Part shown: one piece after another, positions 47,268 to 59,702 of the stretch
Position numbering within the stretch: the stretch's first letter is position 1
Layout of the letters: every line of letters begins with the position of its first letter
Source: Diphasiastrum complanatum
Taxonomy: Eukaryota > Streptophyta > Lycopodiopsida > Lycopodiales > Lycopodiaceae
Assembly: GCA_029204225.1 (NCBI GenBank)
Contig: CM055107.1
Span: 7,102,873 to 7,166,872 of the forward strand
Reading direction: 5' to 3'
DNA: 64,000 bases
The notes under the pieces: generated by a model
Databases searched by the model: none
Told to the model about the DNA's origin: nothing
What the model saw: the letters and a program-made list of their open reading frames with translations, nothing else
Made by a program: the position numbers and the translations under genes

Positions 47268-48812
47268 ACAGAGTGTCTAGCGAATCATTATGAGTCTGAT
47301 GCACTTGATCTGCAGGCAGGCGCACCTTCATGTGATATAGATTACCTTTTCTTCTATCTTGAGTGATCAGGGTACTGGTACTGGCGTCAACCACATTGCA
47401 TGCTTCGTTAGAAAACGTCACATTCATCCCTGCATCAGCTATTCTTGCCACATGAAGCAAGTCTTGCTGTAGTGTAGGCATGAACAGAACGTCTTCGAGT
47501 CGTCTGTCTCTGCTATTGGTGTTGAGCCACAGTGAACCAATACCGTTCACTTGATGTTTGGATCCATCTCCAAGAACTATGAATCTTTATGGATCAGCAC
47601 TTCGAAATCAGACATAATTCGTTTTGATGTCACGAAGTGTGAGGTAGCTCTTAAGTCTAGGATCACCTCATGTGTGTGAGGCGTTGATGTTGCACACACG
47701 TCTACACAAATGTAGGTGGTCAAACAATTTCTGTTCGATCTCTCTTCGCCCATTTTTGAGCTCTCAGACTCTTTGACATAGGATGAACTGTTATTGTCCT
47801 CCTATCTGTTCTGTGCTGATTTGTTTTTTGGGTTCAGACGGTAGTCCATGGCTACATGACCCTTCTTGTGGCAGTGGATACATTCAATTTTTGGATTGAG
47901 CCAATGCGTATCAACTGTGTGCCCATCGCGTCTGCATCTCATGCATGTCTTATTTTCTCCACTTTGTTGTTTCGACCTCCCTTTGTTCTTCCACTTGCCT
48001 TTGCTGGTCCCCTCTGCTTGCTGATCATGATCATGCCTTTGATTCGACTCTCTCTTAGGCTTGAATTGTTTCTTGGATTTTTCTTTGTTGCCGTAGAGGG
48101 CTTGGTCAGAACCATCCTTGTGATCAAGGTGCTCTCTTGCCTCGACTTCCTCTCAAATTTTGACGATTTCCTTTTTGAGGGTCATGGTAGGATCTTTCGC
48201 GAGCAAGGTTGTGGTTGTCTAAAATGATCTGGGTAAAGCTTTCAACACGTAAGTGAGCTGTTTCTTAGCTGACACTGCATTCTATGCTCCAATTTTATGT
48301 AGTGATAGAAATAGGTCCTTCATCTTCCTCACAAAAGAAGTGAGGTCTTTCCCATCCCACTGTAGATTTGTCAGCTGATCTTCCAGCATCATTATTTGAC
48401 TTCTTGATTTCATTTGAGATCTCGTGGGCAGTGTATCCCACATCTTCTTAGCTTTGGAGAGTGTAGCTAGGTCAAGTGTGAGACTATCTTCGATGGATGA
48501 AGATAGCAAGGCTACTGCCTTGTCATTTTTCTCCCTCCATTCGCGTAGCTCTTTACCTGATGTTGTAGGCATCTCTTCTGTGCCATCCACCCAAGGGAAT
48601 AATCCTTCAACCCTTGACTATCAATGATGTCTTAACTTTTCCATGCTAGAAAGTTAGATCCTAATGAATCCAGAATTGAGCATATCTTGGATTGTATGCT
48701 ACTGATTGAAGCCATTGCTTTTGAAGTGTGTTCTCTTGTTGATGGTTGTTTGTTTGAATGCTTGGCCTCTTGGATCTGATAGCCTTTTGGCTATGTCAGA
48801 TTATGACAAGGT
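47268..48812 (-). pseudogene. Copia element D gag-protease fragment
   Basis: Minus-strand relative of element C. Gag has VDGTEEMPTTSGKELREW and MWDTLPTRSQMKSRS (48590-48282). A knuckle IECIHCHKKGHVAMDY (about 47880) has Tyr for the last Cys. The post-protease segment has RLEDVLFMPTLQQDLLH and NLYHMKVRLPAD (47550-47270). Frameshifts separate the blocks, and integrase, RT and the 3' LTR are absent. The element stops at the truncated LTR of the small element. Confidence 0.82.
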
Positions 48813-48826
48813 AGGCTCTCATACCA
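48813..48826 (-). other. Element D primer-binding site
   Basis: TGGTATGAGAGCC on the minus strand, one mismatch from the initiator Met-tRNA site, lies one base from the LTR end CATCA. Confidence 0.7.
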
Positions 48827-48827
48827 C

Positions 48828-49762
48828 TGATGCGAATCAGTGTCACAAACGCGAAACAATTCGGATGGATTTCAGATATGATTGCTGGGCACTGCCGGCT
48901 ATATCATTCGTACAATCCTCTAGAATGTAGACAGACACTATTGATCTATGTTTTTAGATTAATACAACATTCAACAAAATTCAACCAGTGTGCAGAACCA
49001 ATAAAATGAGTGAATGATACAAAAGCGATGGCGAACAACAATTCATTCAAGATCAGACAAAATAAGAGTGATATGTGCATAATGGCTACAATATCATCTA
49101 TTGAACTTCTCATTTTTTTCATGCGCTCTATGACAAGCCCACACAGCGCGTTGGCGTGAGAGAAGCGATACTCTCCCATGAGTAATGTCTCGCTTACTAG
49201 TGGACTTCTTGGATCTCTGTGGATCCTGCTTACAAAAAACCTGTCTTGCTTGCAGGCGGACTTCTATTCTCTATTCTGTCTATGTGTCTTGCTTACTAGC
49301 ATTAGACTTGTTGTATTATGCATTATCCAAAAAGTATATAGTCACGTCATGTAACTTCTAGATTAAAGTGATTAAACATCTACAACTAATCATGAATTAC
49401 AAGAGTGGCAGATTAGCCATGACTTAGAGTGCATTTGCTGATGTCATGATATCAGATCAAATATCTGTACTTCTGTGTACTTGCATGATCTTCTTGATCT
49501 TTTTGGAGCGTGAAGGTAAAAAAAGTGTCACGAAGATTTTTGTATCACTTGGAGTCATTTGACTTTCGCGTCGTCTGCCTTTCTCCCGCTGTATTGCAAA
49601 AAATTCTCTTTCGCAGATTTTTCGCGTTTGTGTCTTTTTGTTAGGGTGTTCGCAAACATTTTCGCTTTGAGTCTTTTGACTTTCGCCTTCGCGAACATTT
49701 TCGTCAGAGTGAGGGCTGAAAGCTAGCAAAGCTTTGGTAATAGAAACATTTTGTTTCTTCAC
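48828..49762 (-). mobile_element. Element D 5' LTR, about 935 bases
   Basis: On the minus strand it starts TGAAGAAACAAAATG at 49762 and ends GCATCA at 48828, before the PBS. Partial copies occur at 8365-8954 and 39155-39374 in the same orientation. Confidence 0.75.
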
Positions 49763-49769
49763 ACATTGC

Positions 49770-50730
49770 ACTATACTTTCGATATTGCCACATATTAACT
49801 GTAATTAGGACAATAATCAATAATTATACATGTACATTGTATTTTACTAAAAAAAGCAATAAACAAACCTTCCAATCACATCCTCTTGGAAATTCCTGCC
49901 ACAATTTGTCTTGGTCGAATTTTACATCCTTTGCATTGCTTACACTCACAATATATCTTTTCGTCATACTCTTTTTGATACTAATATCATGTAATAAACA
50001 TAAGAATGGTTAGCTTGTTGATGCAAAAAATGATTTGCATGAGAATTAATCTGCTCTCAAGTTTTTGATAATTAGAAATATATAGTAGCGTAGTTCTATG
50101 TTGAGGTCAAGTGCCAGAACTTGATGACAATTATCCTCCACTAAGTACTACTCGATCAATCATTTGAGCTTTTTTTTTCGTGATTTGCTTTTTTCATAAG
50201 CTTCCATTTTTTTTAATTTTTCGAAATCTCATGGAGGCTTTGTGCTTTGAGCATTCACAAAAAAAAAAATGTCGTATGCAACATACAATGCTACATGTCC
50301 ATATCATAAGTACATATTATTTCATAATAATACAGTATAAATACTTGTTTTGGGACATTTCTTCAGCAGATGACATATTCGTTGGTTGACCACAATAAAA
50401 ATATTTGATCAGTAATATATGAACAACGTTAATATGAAATCTTAATGAACACATGAAATTTACAGAATACAAATTACATACAAGGCATTCACTTGGAAAT
50501 TAATGATAGATTTCTAACAAGACCAATTGAGCACTGGAGGTTTGCAAAATAACCAAATCAATCAAGACTAGCCTCGGATTTAGGCTATAGTAAGTGCATC
50601 TAAATTGACTATGTTTCAATTACTCCTAGAATCACTATGATCAAGCAATCAAAGCAATCTTAAATGTTTGCAGGATAGCAAATCACTTCATTGTCATTCA
50701 ATTAACTATGTAGATCATCAAAATTGCTCA
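49770..50730. other. AT-rich stretch, nothing firmly recognised
   Basis: A short minus-strand frame (49970-49868) reads KDVKFDQDKLWQEFPRGC before a GT, but I cannot assign it. No missing half of the disrupted CACTA or small LTR element is visible. Confidence 0.3.
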
Positions 50731-50736
50731 AAATAT

Positions 50737-50980
50737 ATTCTAAATCTTGATTGATCGATGTTTACTTTCTTTAAATAAACAACATCATCCACTATTTCTT
50801 CAACTCAAATCTTGAGTTGAGTGAACTCCTAGCACTTGTGCATTCAACACAATACATTTATTTGTTAAAAATGATGGAGATCTAGGATCTAGGATCAACT
50901 CGAATATGCAATCTAGGATTGTCCCTGGTCAGAAATAGATCTTAACTCTACCATCTTATGTGAATTTACCATCGATGCAT
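50737..50980 (+). repeat. Direct repeat, copy 1 (partner 51427-51671)
   Basis: A 244-base unit containing AACATCATCCACTATTTCTT and GATCTAGGATCTAGGATC. It is repeated 690 bases further on, same orientation, about 93 percent identical by eye. The spacer is not coding. Confidence 0.85.
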
Positions 50981-51426
50981 GTGGTCCACCGTTGCACTTC
51001 CCGATTGCTCTTTTATCTTTGACCAAGAATTGATAGAATCCTTGCATAAAGCTTCAAAAATTCTATTGAGGTTAGTCTCGTGACATTGTTTGGTTACCAA
51101 TTTGAAATGTCATTTTGTAACTTTGGCCTAGCAAGTCACTAGAAAATTTTAATAACTAGAGGTAACATAAAAATTTGAAATAATATGCTCAACCACTACT
51201 ACTAGTCTAAGAATATTATGATTATTTCATATCTTCAAACAATGTTTTTGATAGGAGCATGTAGGTTGACTGATAAAGGCCTGTCGACTATGATCAAACT
51301 TTTGCCTTTGCACACTTGCATGAGATTCAAAACAATCGTTGCAAGTGTCTCATGACCATTACCTTATGCCATGGAAGGTTTGGATAGATCAACATTGATG
51401 ACCTACTAACGATGAACAAAGAGAAT

Positions 51427-51671
51427 ATTTTCTAAATCTTGATTGATTGATGTTCACTTTCTTTAAATAAACAACATCATCCACTATTTCTTCAACTTGA
51501 ATCTTGAGTTGAGTGACCCTCTAGCACTTGTGCATTCAACACAACACATTTATTTGTTAATAATGATGGAGATCTAGGATCTAGGATCAACTCAAATCTG
51601 AAATCTAGATTGTCCATGGTTAGAAATAGATCTTAACTCTACCATCTAATGTGAATTTACCATCGATGCAT
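51427..51671 (+). repeat. Direct repeat, copy 2 (partner 50737-50980)
   Basis: Same unit as copy 1, with small indels and substitutions. The sequences beyond both ends differ. Confidence 0.85.
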
Positions 51672-51894
51672 GGTCTATTGACTTCCATATATGAGATCAA
51701 GAGGATTGGTCTGGGCCATTTTCTACTTCAAGAAGGATTGTGGAAGGATGAACAACTTTCAAAGAAGCTTAAAATAAATTGAAGGCGCCTTCAACCTGAA
51801 AGCGTCTCTAGTGGAATGGAGTCCTTTTAAGAAGCCGGAGATGATAATTTAAATGGCAAAAACTCTTGCTAAACTATATTGTATTGCTAAACTA

Positions 51895-52222
51895 TGTTTT
51901 TTTTGTTTGGAAGACACATGACCGCGGCCGAGTACAAACAAGGCTACGATCATGGATATGCCGGCTTTTATGGAATCCCATGAATTGTGTCCAATCGTAA
52001 ACTCTTAACCTTTATTGTGTTGTGATTGTTTACTTTGTGGTGTACAAGTAAGTTTAATCTCAAATTAATTGAATCTTTGATTCTATTTTGCGTTCGTGAT
52101 ATAGAGGAGAATATTGAGGAGGAAAATGTGGAAGAGAGAGTGAAGAGGAGTTTGAAGATGTGGACACCAACGTAAATCTACAAGACGAAGGAAGCGAGGA
52201 GGAGGAAGTGATGATAAGTAGA
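51895..52222 (+). pseudogene. Decayed copy of exons 2-3 of the 36.6 kb ORF
   Basis: It matches 37400-37790: the exon 2 segment (ACACATGACCGCGGC, GAGTACAAACAAGG), the conserved intron, and the acidic exon 3 tail (GATGTGGACACCAACGTAAA). Deletions remove part of exon 2 (the ADLK codons) and the exon 3 start, and the frame is broken. Exon 1 is absent. Motif cluster 3 lies 1 kb downstream. Confidence 0.85.
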
Positions 52223-52379
52223 ACTTCTAAAATTGAATGTAAGGCCTTGTAGAAGGCAATGGATGAAGGGGGAATTAATTCTCTCATCAATGTACTCTTT
52301 TGAAATCAATATAATGTTTTGTTACTAAATCATTCTTGCAAAAATGTTGAATGCATATATTTTTAGTTCATGAATGCAA

Positions 52380-52515
52380 ATGTATAGTCTATTGAATGCA
52401 CATTTATTGAATGCAAATGTATCTATTGATGAATTCAATGCAACGTATAGTCTATTGAATGCACAACTATTGAATGCACATGTATCTTTCGATGAATTCA
52501 ATGCAATGTATCTAT
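52380..52515 (+). repeat. Short tandem repeat, period about 63 bases
   Basis: Two units containing TATAGTCTATTGAATGCACA and GATGAATTCAATGCAA, with an internal TATTGAATGCA sub-repeat. Confidence 0.75.
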
Positions 52516-52945
52516 TTTAGCACATGATTTGCATGCTAGAATGCACATTGGAAAGTAATGGAAAGCACAATGGAAAGTAATGGAAATCACAATACAATGC
52601 ATCAATAGATAACACATTAAGCTATCAACTAAATATCAAATGAACCAAAATAAATGTGAATTTACCTTTACCATTGTATCTCCATTGTTTTGCAATCTTT
52701 GTTCTTCCTTTTGCATGCACTTGATCTTTCAATCCTTTGCAATGAAAGCTCTTTTTCCATTTTTCATATCCAAGCCTACATCACAAACAAAAAAGATCTT
52801 AAAACTTATACTAAAGGATTATGATCTCAAAACAAATACAACTAACATTCATCAATGGACTAAAAACACAAAACACTATCAATATCCATAAAAAAACTAT
52901 CAATATTCTCACTCACATTCACCCCCATCTCATCCTCACTACCAT

Positions 52946-53109
<164 letters not shown>

Positions 53110-53190
53110 AAAAAAAAGTCGACATCTAGATTAGGAGTGAACCACATTTTGGTTCAGTCGACAAAAAAAAAATTTGGTCAAAAAAATTTG

Positions 53191-53650
53191 TGCGGATTAT
53201 CCACGCAAATTCCAGAGAGCTAGGGCCATGGATACCGTGTTGATATAAACAAAAATTTATCCACAGCCCCAACTCTTTGGCTTTTGCATATAAAAAAAGT
53301 TCGCGTGGATTATCCATGCGTGGATAATTTGCCACGCAATATCCATACGAAAGCTGAGCCTAATTTTTTTGCATCTTACTATGGCGTAAAATAATCCACG
53401 CATGGATAATCCATGCCAAAGTCAAATTCCCCTTTCCGGGTTTGGTCATCGGAGCCCAACTGCCAGTTGTTGGAGTTGGCGTGGAAGATTTACGCGTGGA
53501 TAATCCATGCAATTTGAATTTCATGGTCTCCGATGAATTATGGATAGCTATTGCCGGAATTGATAGGTGCGTGGAACATCCATGTGTGGAAAGTCCACGC
53601 AACCGTATCCACGCGTGTATCCATGCCAATCCACAACTATATCCACATGA
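53191..53650. repeat. Palindromic motif cluster 3
   Basis: About ten copies, in both orientations, of the cluster 1 motif, such as GCGTGGATTATCCATGC, ACGCGTGGATAATCCATGC and GTGGAACATCCATG, over 460 bases. It lies downstream of the decayed copy of the three-exon ORF. I interpret it as a CACTA subterminal region, but no CACTA-type terminus is identified. Confidence 0.65.
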
Positions 53651-53869
53651 AATTTGTTTGGGCCATGTGACCTCCTTTGTATTGTGCGTGGATATTTGTG
53701 TGAATATTTACTTTTTGTGTTATTGTGTGTAGCCCATCACTAGGTCAACCGTGCTCACTGGAATGGTGACCAAAACTCTCTGAAACACATTTCTCTCTAT
53801 TTGGTGACGTCACTCTGTCTGCTGCTTTGAGCAACCAGTTTCAAGGATCAATTTGGCCCAAGGATGACC

Positions 53870-54300
53870 AAGAAAGGTGCCTTCTAGCCTTACTTAGGTC
53901 CTTCCAAAGGTTTTACTTGCAAAATGAACTAGAACTTCGTAATGAAGTTTCTTAATGAAGAACCACTAACTTTAAAAGTCAGGTCCCTTCAATGGGTTTC
54001 AAATTGAAGATTGTAAAAGAAAATGAAGAGCCCTATGCACTTCTTTGCCCTTCAGGCCCACTTCACTTGAATCCAATGGTCTCCCTAGATCTGATGGCCC
54101 ACGTTGCTCCTCCTTGACCATTGATCACGCTAGATCTAGATCCAACTATTCTGGCTATTTGGCCGTGTTGAACTTTGCAATTCCATACACCGACGCCCTC
54201 CAGCCGCTATAAGTCCCCTTCAGTTGGGCGCTCGCAAGCTGCCCGGAGTCCTCCATGCGCGACTACTCTCTTTTCTCCATCTTTCTGATTTCCAGCATGT
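53870..54300 (-). mobile_element. Retroelement leader similar to 6240-6540
   Basis: It resembles the USB1 intron 2 element interior in patches (CCATACAC...CC..CAGCCGCTA, TTGGGCGC/TTGGCGCGC). It lies 0.4-0.8 kb below PBS-like TGGTTTCAGAG sites on the minus strand. It is non-coding. Confidence 0.45.
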
Positions 54301-54587
54301 TTTACAGCCTTATCATCCCATTCTGATGCGATTATGGAGCATTTTTTATTCCTTCTAACCCTCTAGTTGGCTGCGCCTTGCCTATGTGCCCTCGGTGAAA
54401 TTATCATATCACGATTTTAGTGAGAATATACTACAAACAGTTGATTTTTCCAACAACTGATTTTTGCCAAGAAACCCTTCTCAGCTCTTTCTCAAGCAAT
54501 TCACGACCTTGCTCTTGTGAAGGAACTTTTTTCAATTCCTACCATCCGGACCACCTACACCTCGTACGGTATCCTTTTTCCAGAAAT

Positions 54588-55066
54588 ACTCTAAGTGTTG
54601 TTTTTCCTGGTGAAAGATGCTGAACCGGATCGTGCATACCTGCATGACCTTGCTACTCTGAAACCAAGTTAAAATATAGATAGGATCTAGTGTAGTATAC
54701 AGATCACATCAATCTATCACCATAGCCACTCCTCCCAAGCTCTCAAAGATGACACAACAAAAGTTAAGTGTCTTACAAAGAAAACTATACATATACCAAA
54801 AGCCCTAACATGCATGGGCGAGATACTCTAAGTGTTGTTTTTCCTGGTGAAAGATGCCAAAAATGGCTCCACTGGATCGTGCACACCTACATGACCTTGT
54901 TGCTCTGAAACCAAGTTAAAATACAGATAGAATCTAGTGCAGTATACAGATCACATCAATCTATCATCATAGCCATTCCTCACAAGCTCTCAAAGATGAC
55001 ATGACAAAAGTTAAGTGTATTACAAAGAAAACTGTACATATACCAAAAGCCCCAATATGCATGGGC
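54588..55066. repeat. Tandem duplication, two units of about 236-243 bases
   Basis: Units 54588-54823 and 54824-55066 both begin TACTCTAAGTGTTGTTTTTC and end near CATGCATGGGC. Each includes CTCTGAAACCAAGTTAAAAT, whose reverse complement contains a TGGTTTCAGAG primer-binding-like site. The duplicated piece may be an LTR/PBS junction. Confidence 0.85.
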
Positions 55067-55551
55067 TTGACAAGTGTCAACACATTGAAATAGGCACATG
55101 TTTGACTAATCGGCCCAACGTGGGCTAAAATACTGACAAACCCAAGACATGCCCCTGTGAGTATAGCATAAATCGTCAAAGATATACTGTATAGGCTGAT
55201 TGTCCCTATGTGTGGTTACTTGGCTAACCTAAGTAGCCAGCTACAGGACAAATGCCCACATTGATAAGTCAATGATGGGTCACGTCCTAGTCACAATTGA
55301 ATACAACAAATCTAATTAACTGTACACTATTACAATATCACATTTGAAGCTTACATGAAATGTATATCGGATTAACTTTGATTTCTAACTGAAATGTAGT
55401 AGGAAGTATAGATAGAAAAATAGCATACAAGGATGAGTAGTGAAGCATCAAATCAGAGTCAATAGTTATTTTGTGTCTCTTTATTCTTGCCTTCATTGGA
55501 TCCTTTGCTCATGTAACTCATTACATTAGCTTTATGCTTTGGACCAAATAG

Positions 55552-56345
55552 TTATATGCTACTACTGCATGATTTATGGGAATCTATAATATTAGATGCT
55601 AATAATGATATTGATGATATTGGTGATGATGTTTCTTGTGTGCAGTGATCGCTTGGTAATTGCTTATAAGTGTACCAATTTGCAACCGCTAAAAAAATGC
55701 AAAAATTGATAGCACTTGTGATGGCCAATGTCCAGTAGAATTTGTCTAGATGAGCCTTGTTGAGATTGTCCACAATCCAACTATTGTGGTGGCTTCCATG
55801 CCCAGTTACACTTACAATGATAGTGATGATCAAGCTAGTAAGAAAGTTTCCCACACCCATCACTGAGATGTAGAGTGCAAAACCCATGCTCCTCATGTTG
55901 TCCAATGTGACAAGATCTCCAAAGATGGAGAAGTACACCATTTTTCAAGTATTGTAACTTCTGTAGAAGCATATAAGTGATCATCAAACTAACATTGTCC
56001 CTATGCCAACTTGCGCCCAACAATTGAATAAATTTGTGAAGTGTTGTTGCTAGCAAAAGCAAAGACATAACTACTAGAGCACATAACATACATACCCAAA
56101 AGGGAAATGCACGTGCAAAGTTTTGTGGAATGTGTATTGATCATTATTCTCGGCTCTGTTGGTAAGTTTAGTGATTGGTGATATTTCATGGTTGCCTCCA
56201 TTAATGCATCCTCCCTTTCTATTCTATCTCTTGTCATCATCCCCGACTTTGTTGCTGGAGTGACTGACGATCTGAAGTGTTTGCCTTTAAGCTCCATTGA
56301 TGCATCCTCCATATGATCCATTTTCTCACTGAGAATATGGGTTGA
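55552..56345 (-). pseudogene. NPF transporter pseudogene, copy I, with internal deletion
   Basis: The minus strand reads an N-terminal segment (MEDASMELKGKHFRSS, REDALMEAT), a hydrophobic stretch in another frame (MLCALVVMSLLLLATTLHKF), then VYFSIFGDLVT. This is joined directly to DNMRSMGFALYISVMGVGNFLTSLIITI, NKAHLDKFYWTLAITSAINF and VANWYTYK. The latter is the C-terminal end of NRT1/PTR-family proton-coupled nitrate/peptide transporters. About nine membrane segments are missing between. Stops and frameshifts break the N-terminal part; the fused C-terminal frame (55941-55552, 129 codons) stays open. A (CT)n tract lies just upstream. Confidence 0.75.
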
Positions 56346-56350
56346 GAAAA

Positions 56351-56351
<1 letters not shown>

Positions 56352-56398
<47 letters not shown>
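56352..56398 (+). repeat. (CT)n microsatellite upstream of NPF copy I
   Basis: About 47 bases, at the same relative position as the longer tract upstream of copy II. Confidence 0.98.
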
Positions 56399-56400
<2 letters not shown>

Positions 56401-57099
56401 GACACTCATACAATATTTGGTGTCTAGTGTCATTCATAGCAGGATGCACACTCTATGTCTATAGAGCCAATACTCATCTTTTATAGAATACTTTTTCCAT
56501 CCAAGTCCTTGTTGCTTCTTTAAATCCTCAACATGGTTTGATGGGCTTTTGGATTCTTCATCCTCACCATTGTTTGATGGGTTGTCCTAAGTCCTAAATA
56601 CCATATTGGGCAAATCTAGACTTCTATTTTGGACTTTCTTCCAAATGACAGAGAAATAAGGTCTTCCTTACATTTTTCTCTTTAGGACAACTTTTTGATT
56701 TTCCTTTGAAGTTTTATTACTCATCTTGAATCATGTACAACTTTGAAGGGAAAGTCAATATATTATCTTATCAATAATTTCAAAATTCTAAGCTTAAAAG
56801 CCAATACCTACGAGTTTTTTTTTTTTGTTATGGTCGTTGAATGTATCATAGGGCATCACATGGAGAAGAAATATGTGATGTGAAATTTGCATTTGATCAT
56901 TAGTGCTAGTATTGAGACATGCCTCACCCCTCATGCTGGTTGCTGTTTCACACTGTTAGGACGCTCTCCTCTAGAATTTTACAGCTTCCAAAACCATCTT
57001 CTACAAGAAGAGAACAGTCACTTTCAGACTGTAAACCCTAGCTTCAAAAAAGAGAATGATTGCTTGAGCTTTGCTCAGACTTTCCCTTAGCTTCTTCTT

Positions 57100-57460
57100 G
57101 CAGTTGCACACCTCCCTGAGGTCGCCCTACTACTGGAAATCTGATGCTTCGATCCGTTTGTCAAACGGTATCCTATTGAATGCACACTGACTGCAAGCAC
57201 CAAGCAGCCTTCCTTCGGAATTTCAAAATTCCGTTGTGGTGAGGTTCTGATTCAGTCGACAACTCTAGTCTCTGAATCCTCACATAGTCTCAAAATCAAC
57301 AAGCTTCTGTGTGCTAGATTCTATGCACCAGTGCTTATCTTTCCATCTTCAACCCGTCATAAACCCTGAACTCTCAGAAGACTGTTCTCCCGAAGCTCTC
57401 TTCAACGGCGACGTTGTACTGTGTACACTCCCTATACAGCTCTGATACCAACTTAGAATT
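57100..57460 (-). mobile_element. LTR-retroelement leader with primer-binding site
   Basis: The minus strand carries TGGTATCAGAGCTG at 57450-57437 after ...AATTCTAAGT, suggesting an LTR above and a leader below. No coding motif is seen, and the LTR limits are not clear. It sits between the two NPF copies. Confidence 0.45.
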
Positions 57461-57956
57461 TGCTTTGAACAGGAATATAGATCATGCTACACAGTAATAC
57501 AGATAGAAAACACTCTCCACATCAAGCTCACATAGTTTTATAAATAGTGCTGAGAAAGTTAGGAAGTAGCTAGAAGTGACTTTTGAGGAAAGACAAGGAG
57601 ATAAAAAGTTAGCACATATAATTAAGCTAACACAAGAAGCCAAACCACATAAGTATATCAACACATGGTGAAAATATGCAGGTACTTAATTTGTCTTCCA
57701 AAAAGAGATGCAGATCAAAAGCATATCTCTCATTAAGAGTTCAAATATGTGTCATGCTATTTTGTATCCATAAAACAAAAAATATACACTTTTCTTAAAT
57801 GAGTGCATTTTTTCTACATCACAGAACAATGAAAACAAACTGAAAGATTCGGATATTCTACAACGAGAATGAAAAGATTTCAGAATTGCTACATAATGTT
57901 GTAGATATTCATGAGTTGGAGGGCAAAAAAATCCATGCACTCAAGTTCCTCTCTCA

Positions 57957-58520
57957 CCAGCGAGTAGATTATGAAATCGTCCGGTAATGACCCAGATGTG
58001 TCTCTGCAATGTAGGCTCCTACAAGAGCTGAAATAGTGGAGACACCAAGGAGATTGTTTACATTCTTGGCTAAAGAAGCTAGATTCAAATGCAAACCCTG
58101 GGAAAAATATGTGACAAGATTTTAAAAAATGGAGAACTACACCATTTTTTTTTTCCTGTAGAAGCATATAAGTGATCATCAAACTAACGTTGTCCCTATA
58201 CCAACTTTGCCGAACAATTGAATAAATTTGTGAAGTGTTATTGCTAGCAAAAGCAAAGACATAGTTGCTAGAGCACATAACATATGTACCCAAAATGAAA
58301 ATGCATGTTCGAATTTTTGTGGAATGTGTATTGATCATTATTCTCGGCTCTATTAGTATGTTTACTGATTGGTGATCTTTCATGGTTGACTCCATTAATG
58401 CATCCTCCCTTTCTGTTCTATCTCTTGTCATCATTCCCGACTTTGCTACTGGAGTGATTGACGATCTGAAGTGCTTGCCTCCAAGCTCCATTGATGCATC
58501 CTCCATATCCATTTTATCAC
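57957..58520 (-). pseudogene. NPF transporter pseudogene, copy II, 3'-truncated
   Basis: The minus strand repeats the N-terminal part of copy I (MEDASMELGGKHFRSS). It then reads FSIF-stop-NLVTYFSQGLHLNLASLAKNVNNLLGVSTISALVGAYIAETHLG, matching the first two membrane segments of NPF transporters, and reaches TAA. In-frame stops near the start codon region and the lost remainder show it is dead. It is about 88 percent identical to copy I over the shared 380 bases. Confidence 0.75.
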
Positions 58521-58542
58521 TGAGAATATGGGTTGAGCAAAG

Positions 58543-58670
<128 letters not shown>

Positions 58671-58745
58671 GCACCTTAAATGAATATTTTATACAGCCTC
58701 AAGGCACTCTTAAATGAATTTTTCACTTTACTTTCTTATAAGGTA

Positions 58746-59150
58746 CCATTTTCTATTTTTTAAGATAATAAGACACCCTTAGAATGCTCATGCATCTCAA
58801 ACTTTATATATATAGAAATTAAAATCAAATCTCATGGAAGGCCCTATGGAGGGGCCTTCTTCTATACTTAATGTATGTTTTTTACAAGGGTTTTTTGAAT
58901 TTTTATGGTTTTTTCTCTGATTTTTGCAATCTGCTCCTCAAATGCTACTTTTGTAAGATTATACTTTATATTCTTGCAATTGGCCTCAAACAACCATTAT
59001 CTAGTCATAATGTGTCTACTTAGATCGTACATAAATCAGCATGTTGGGAATAATAATAGAATCTCCAATTTGTACAAATTTGATTGGATATAATTTTTTA
59101 ACTCTTATATAAGTCCTCATATATCATGGAAGCTTAAAAATACTTTTGTT
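58746..59150 (+). repeat. Direct repeat with hairpin, copy 1 (partner 59703-60067)
   Basis: It shares AAGATAATAAGACACCC, TTTATATATATAGAAATTAA, a hairpin AAGGCCC...GGGGCCTT and GCAATTGGCCT with the partner 957 bases further on. The interval between also holds related TTTTCAGCACTT units. Confidence 0.8.
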
Positions 59151-59702
59151 TTCAACATGCTTTTGTGCACGCGCACACAAAAATGCGCATAAAGCCCTTG
59201 GCCACTTGACGAAACATAACATTCCATGTATTGACAAGACATAACATGCCCTTGGTCATAACATGCCATCAATTGATTGGAATTTCAATCTTTCAAATGT
59301 ATGTGGAACTAGACTTGACTCTTCATTGTGTTATCAAAGACTTAAATTTGTCCCTCAATTGATGGCAATTTACTCCCAAAAAACTTCAATTTTCAGCACT
59401 TTTCGGCACTTCACATGAGTAGCTTTAGGTGCACGTATATATCTCAATAGGACTCCAAATTTAATTTCTTTTATAGACATATTTCTATGGTCATAAAAGA
59501 TTTTTGAAAGTAGATAGCCAAAGAAAGGGTTGTAAAAAACACCTAAAAAAGAGTTGCAACTTTTTAGCACCTTTCAATAATTTTTAAGAATTTTCAGCAC
59601 TTGACAATGGGTAATCTTAGATGCACTTATCTATTTCTACATAACTCCAAATTGAAAAAAAATTTAGAGACGAGTTTGTATAGTCATATAATACTTTTTA
59701 AA

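Noticed and set aside
47856-48227. 123-codon plus-strand ORF
   Set aside because: Antisense shadow of the gag/zinc-knuckle region of copia element D, which has clear family motifs on the minus strand.
49868-49970. Possible short minus-strand exon (KDVKFDQDKLWQEFPRGC before a GT)
   Set aside because: Other frames are also open, no acceptor or neighbouring exon could be tied to it, and I cannot name a family.
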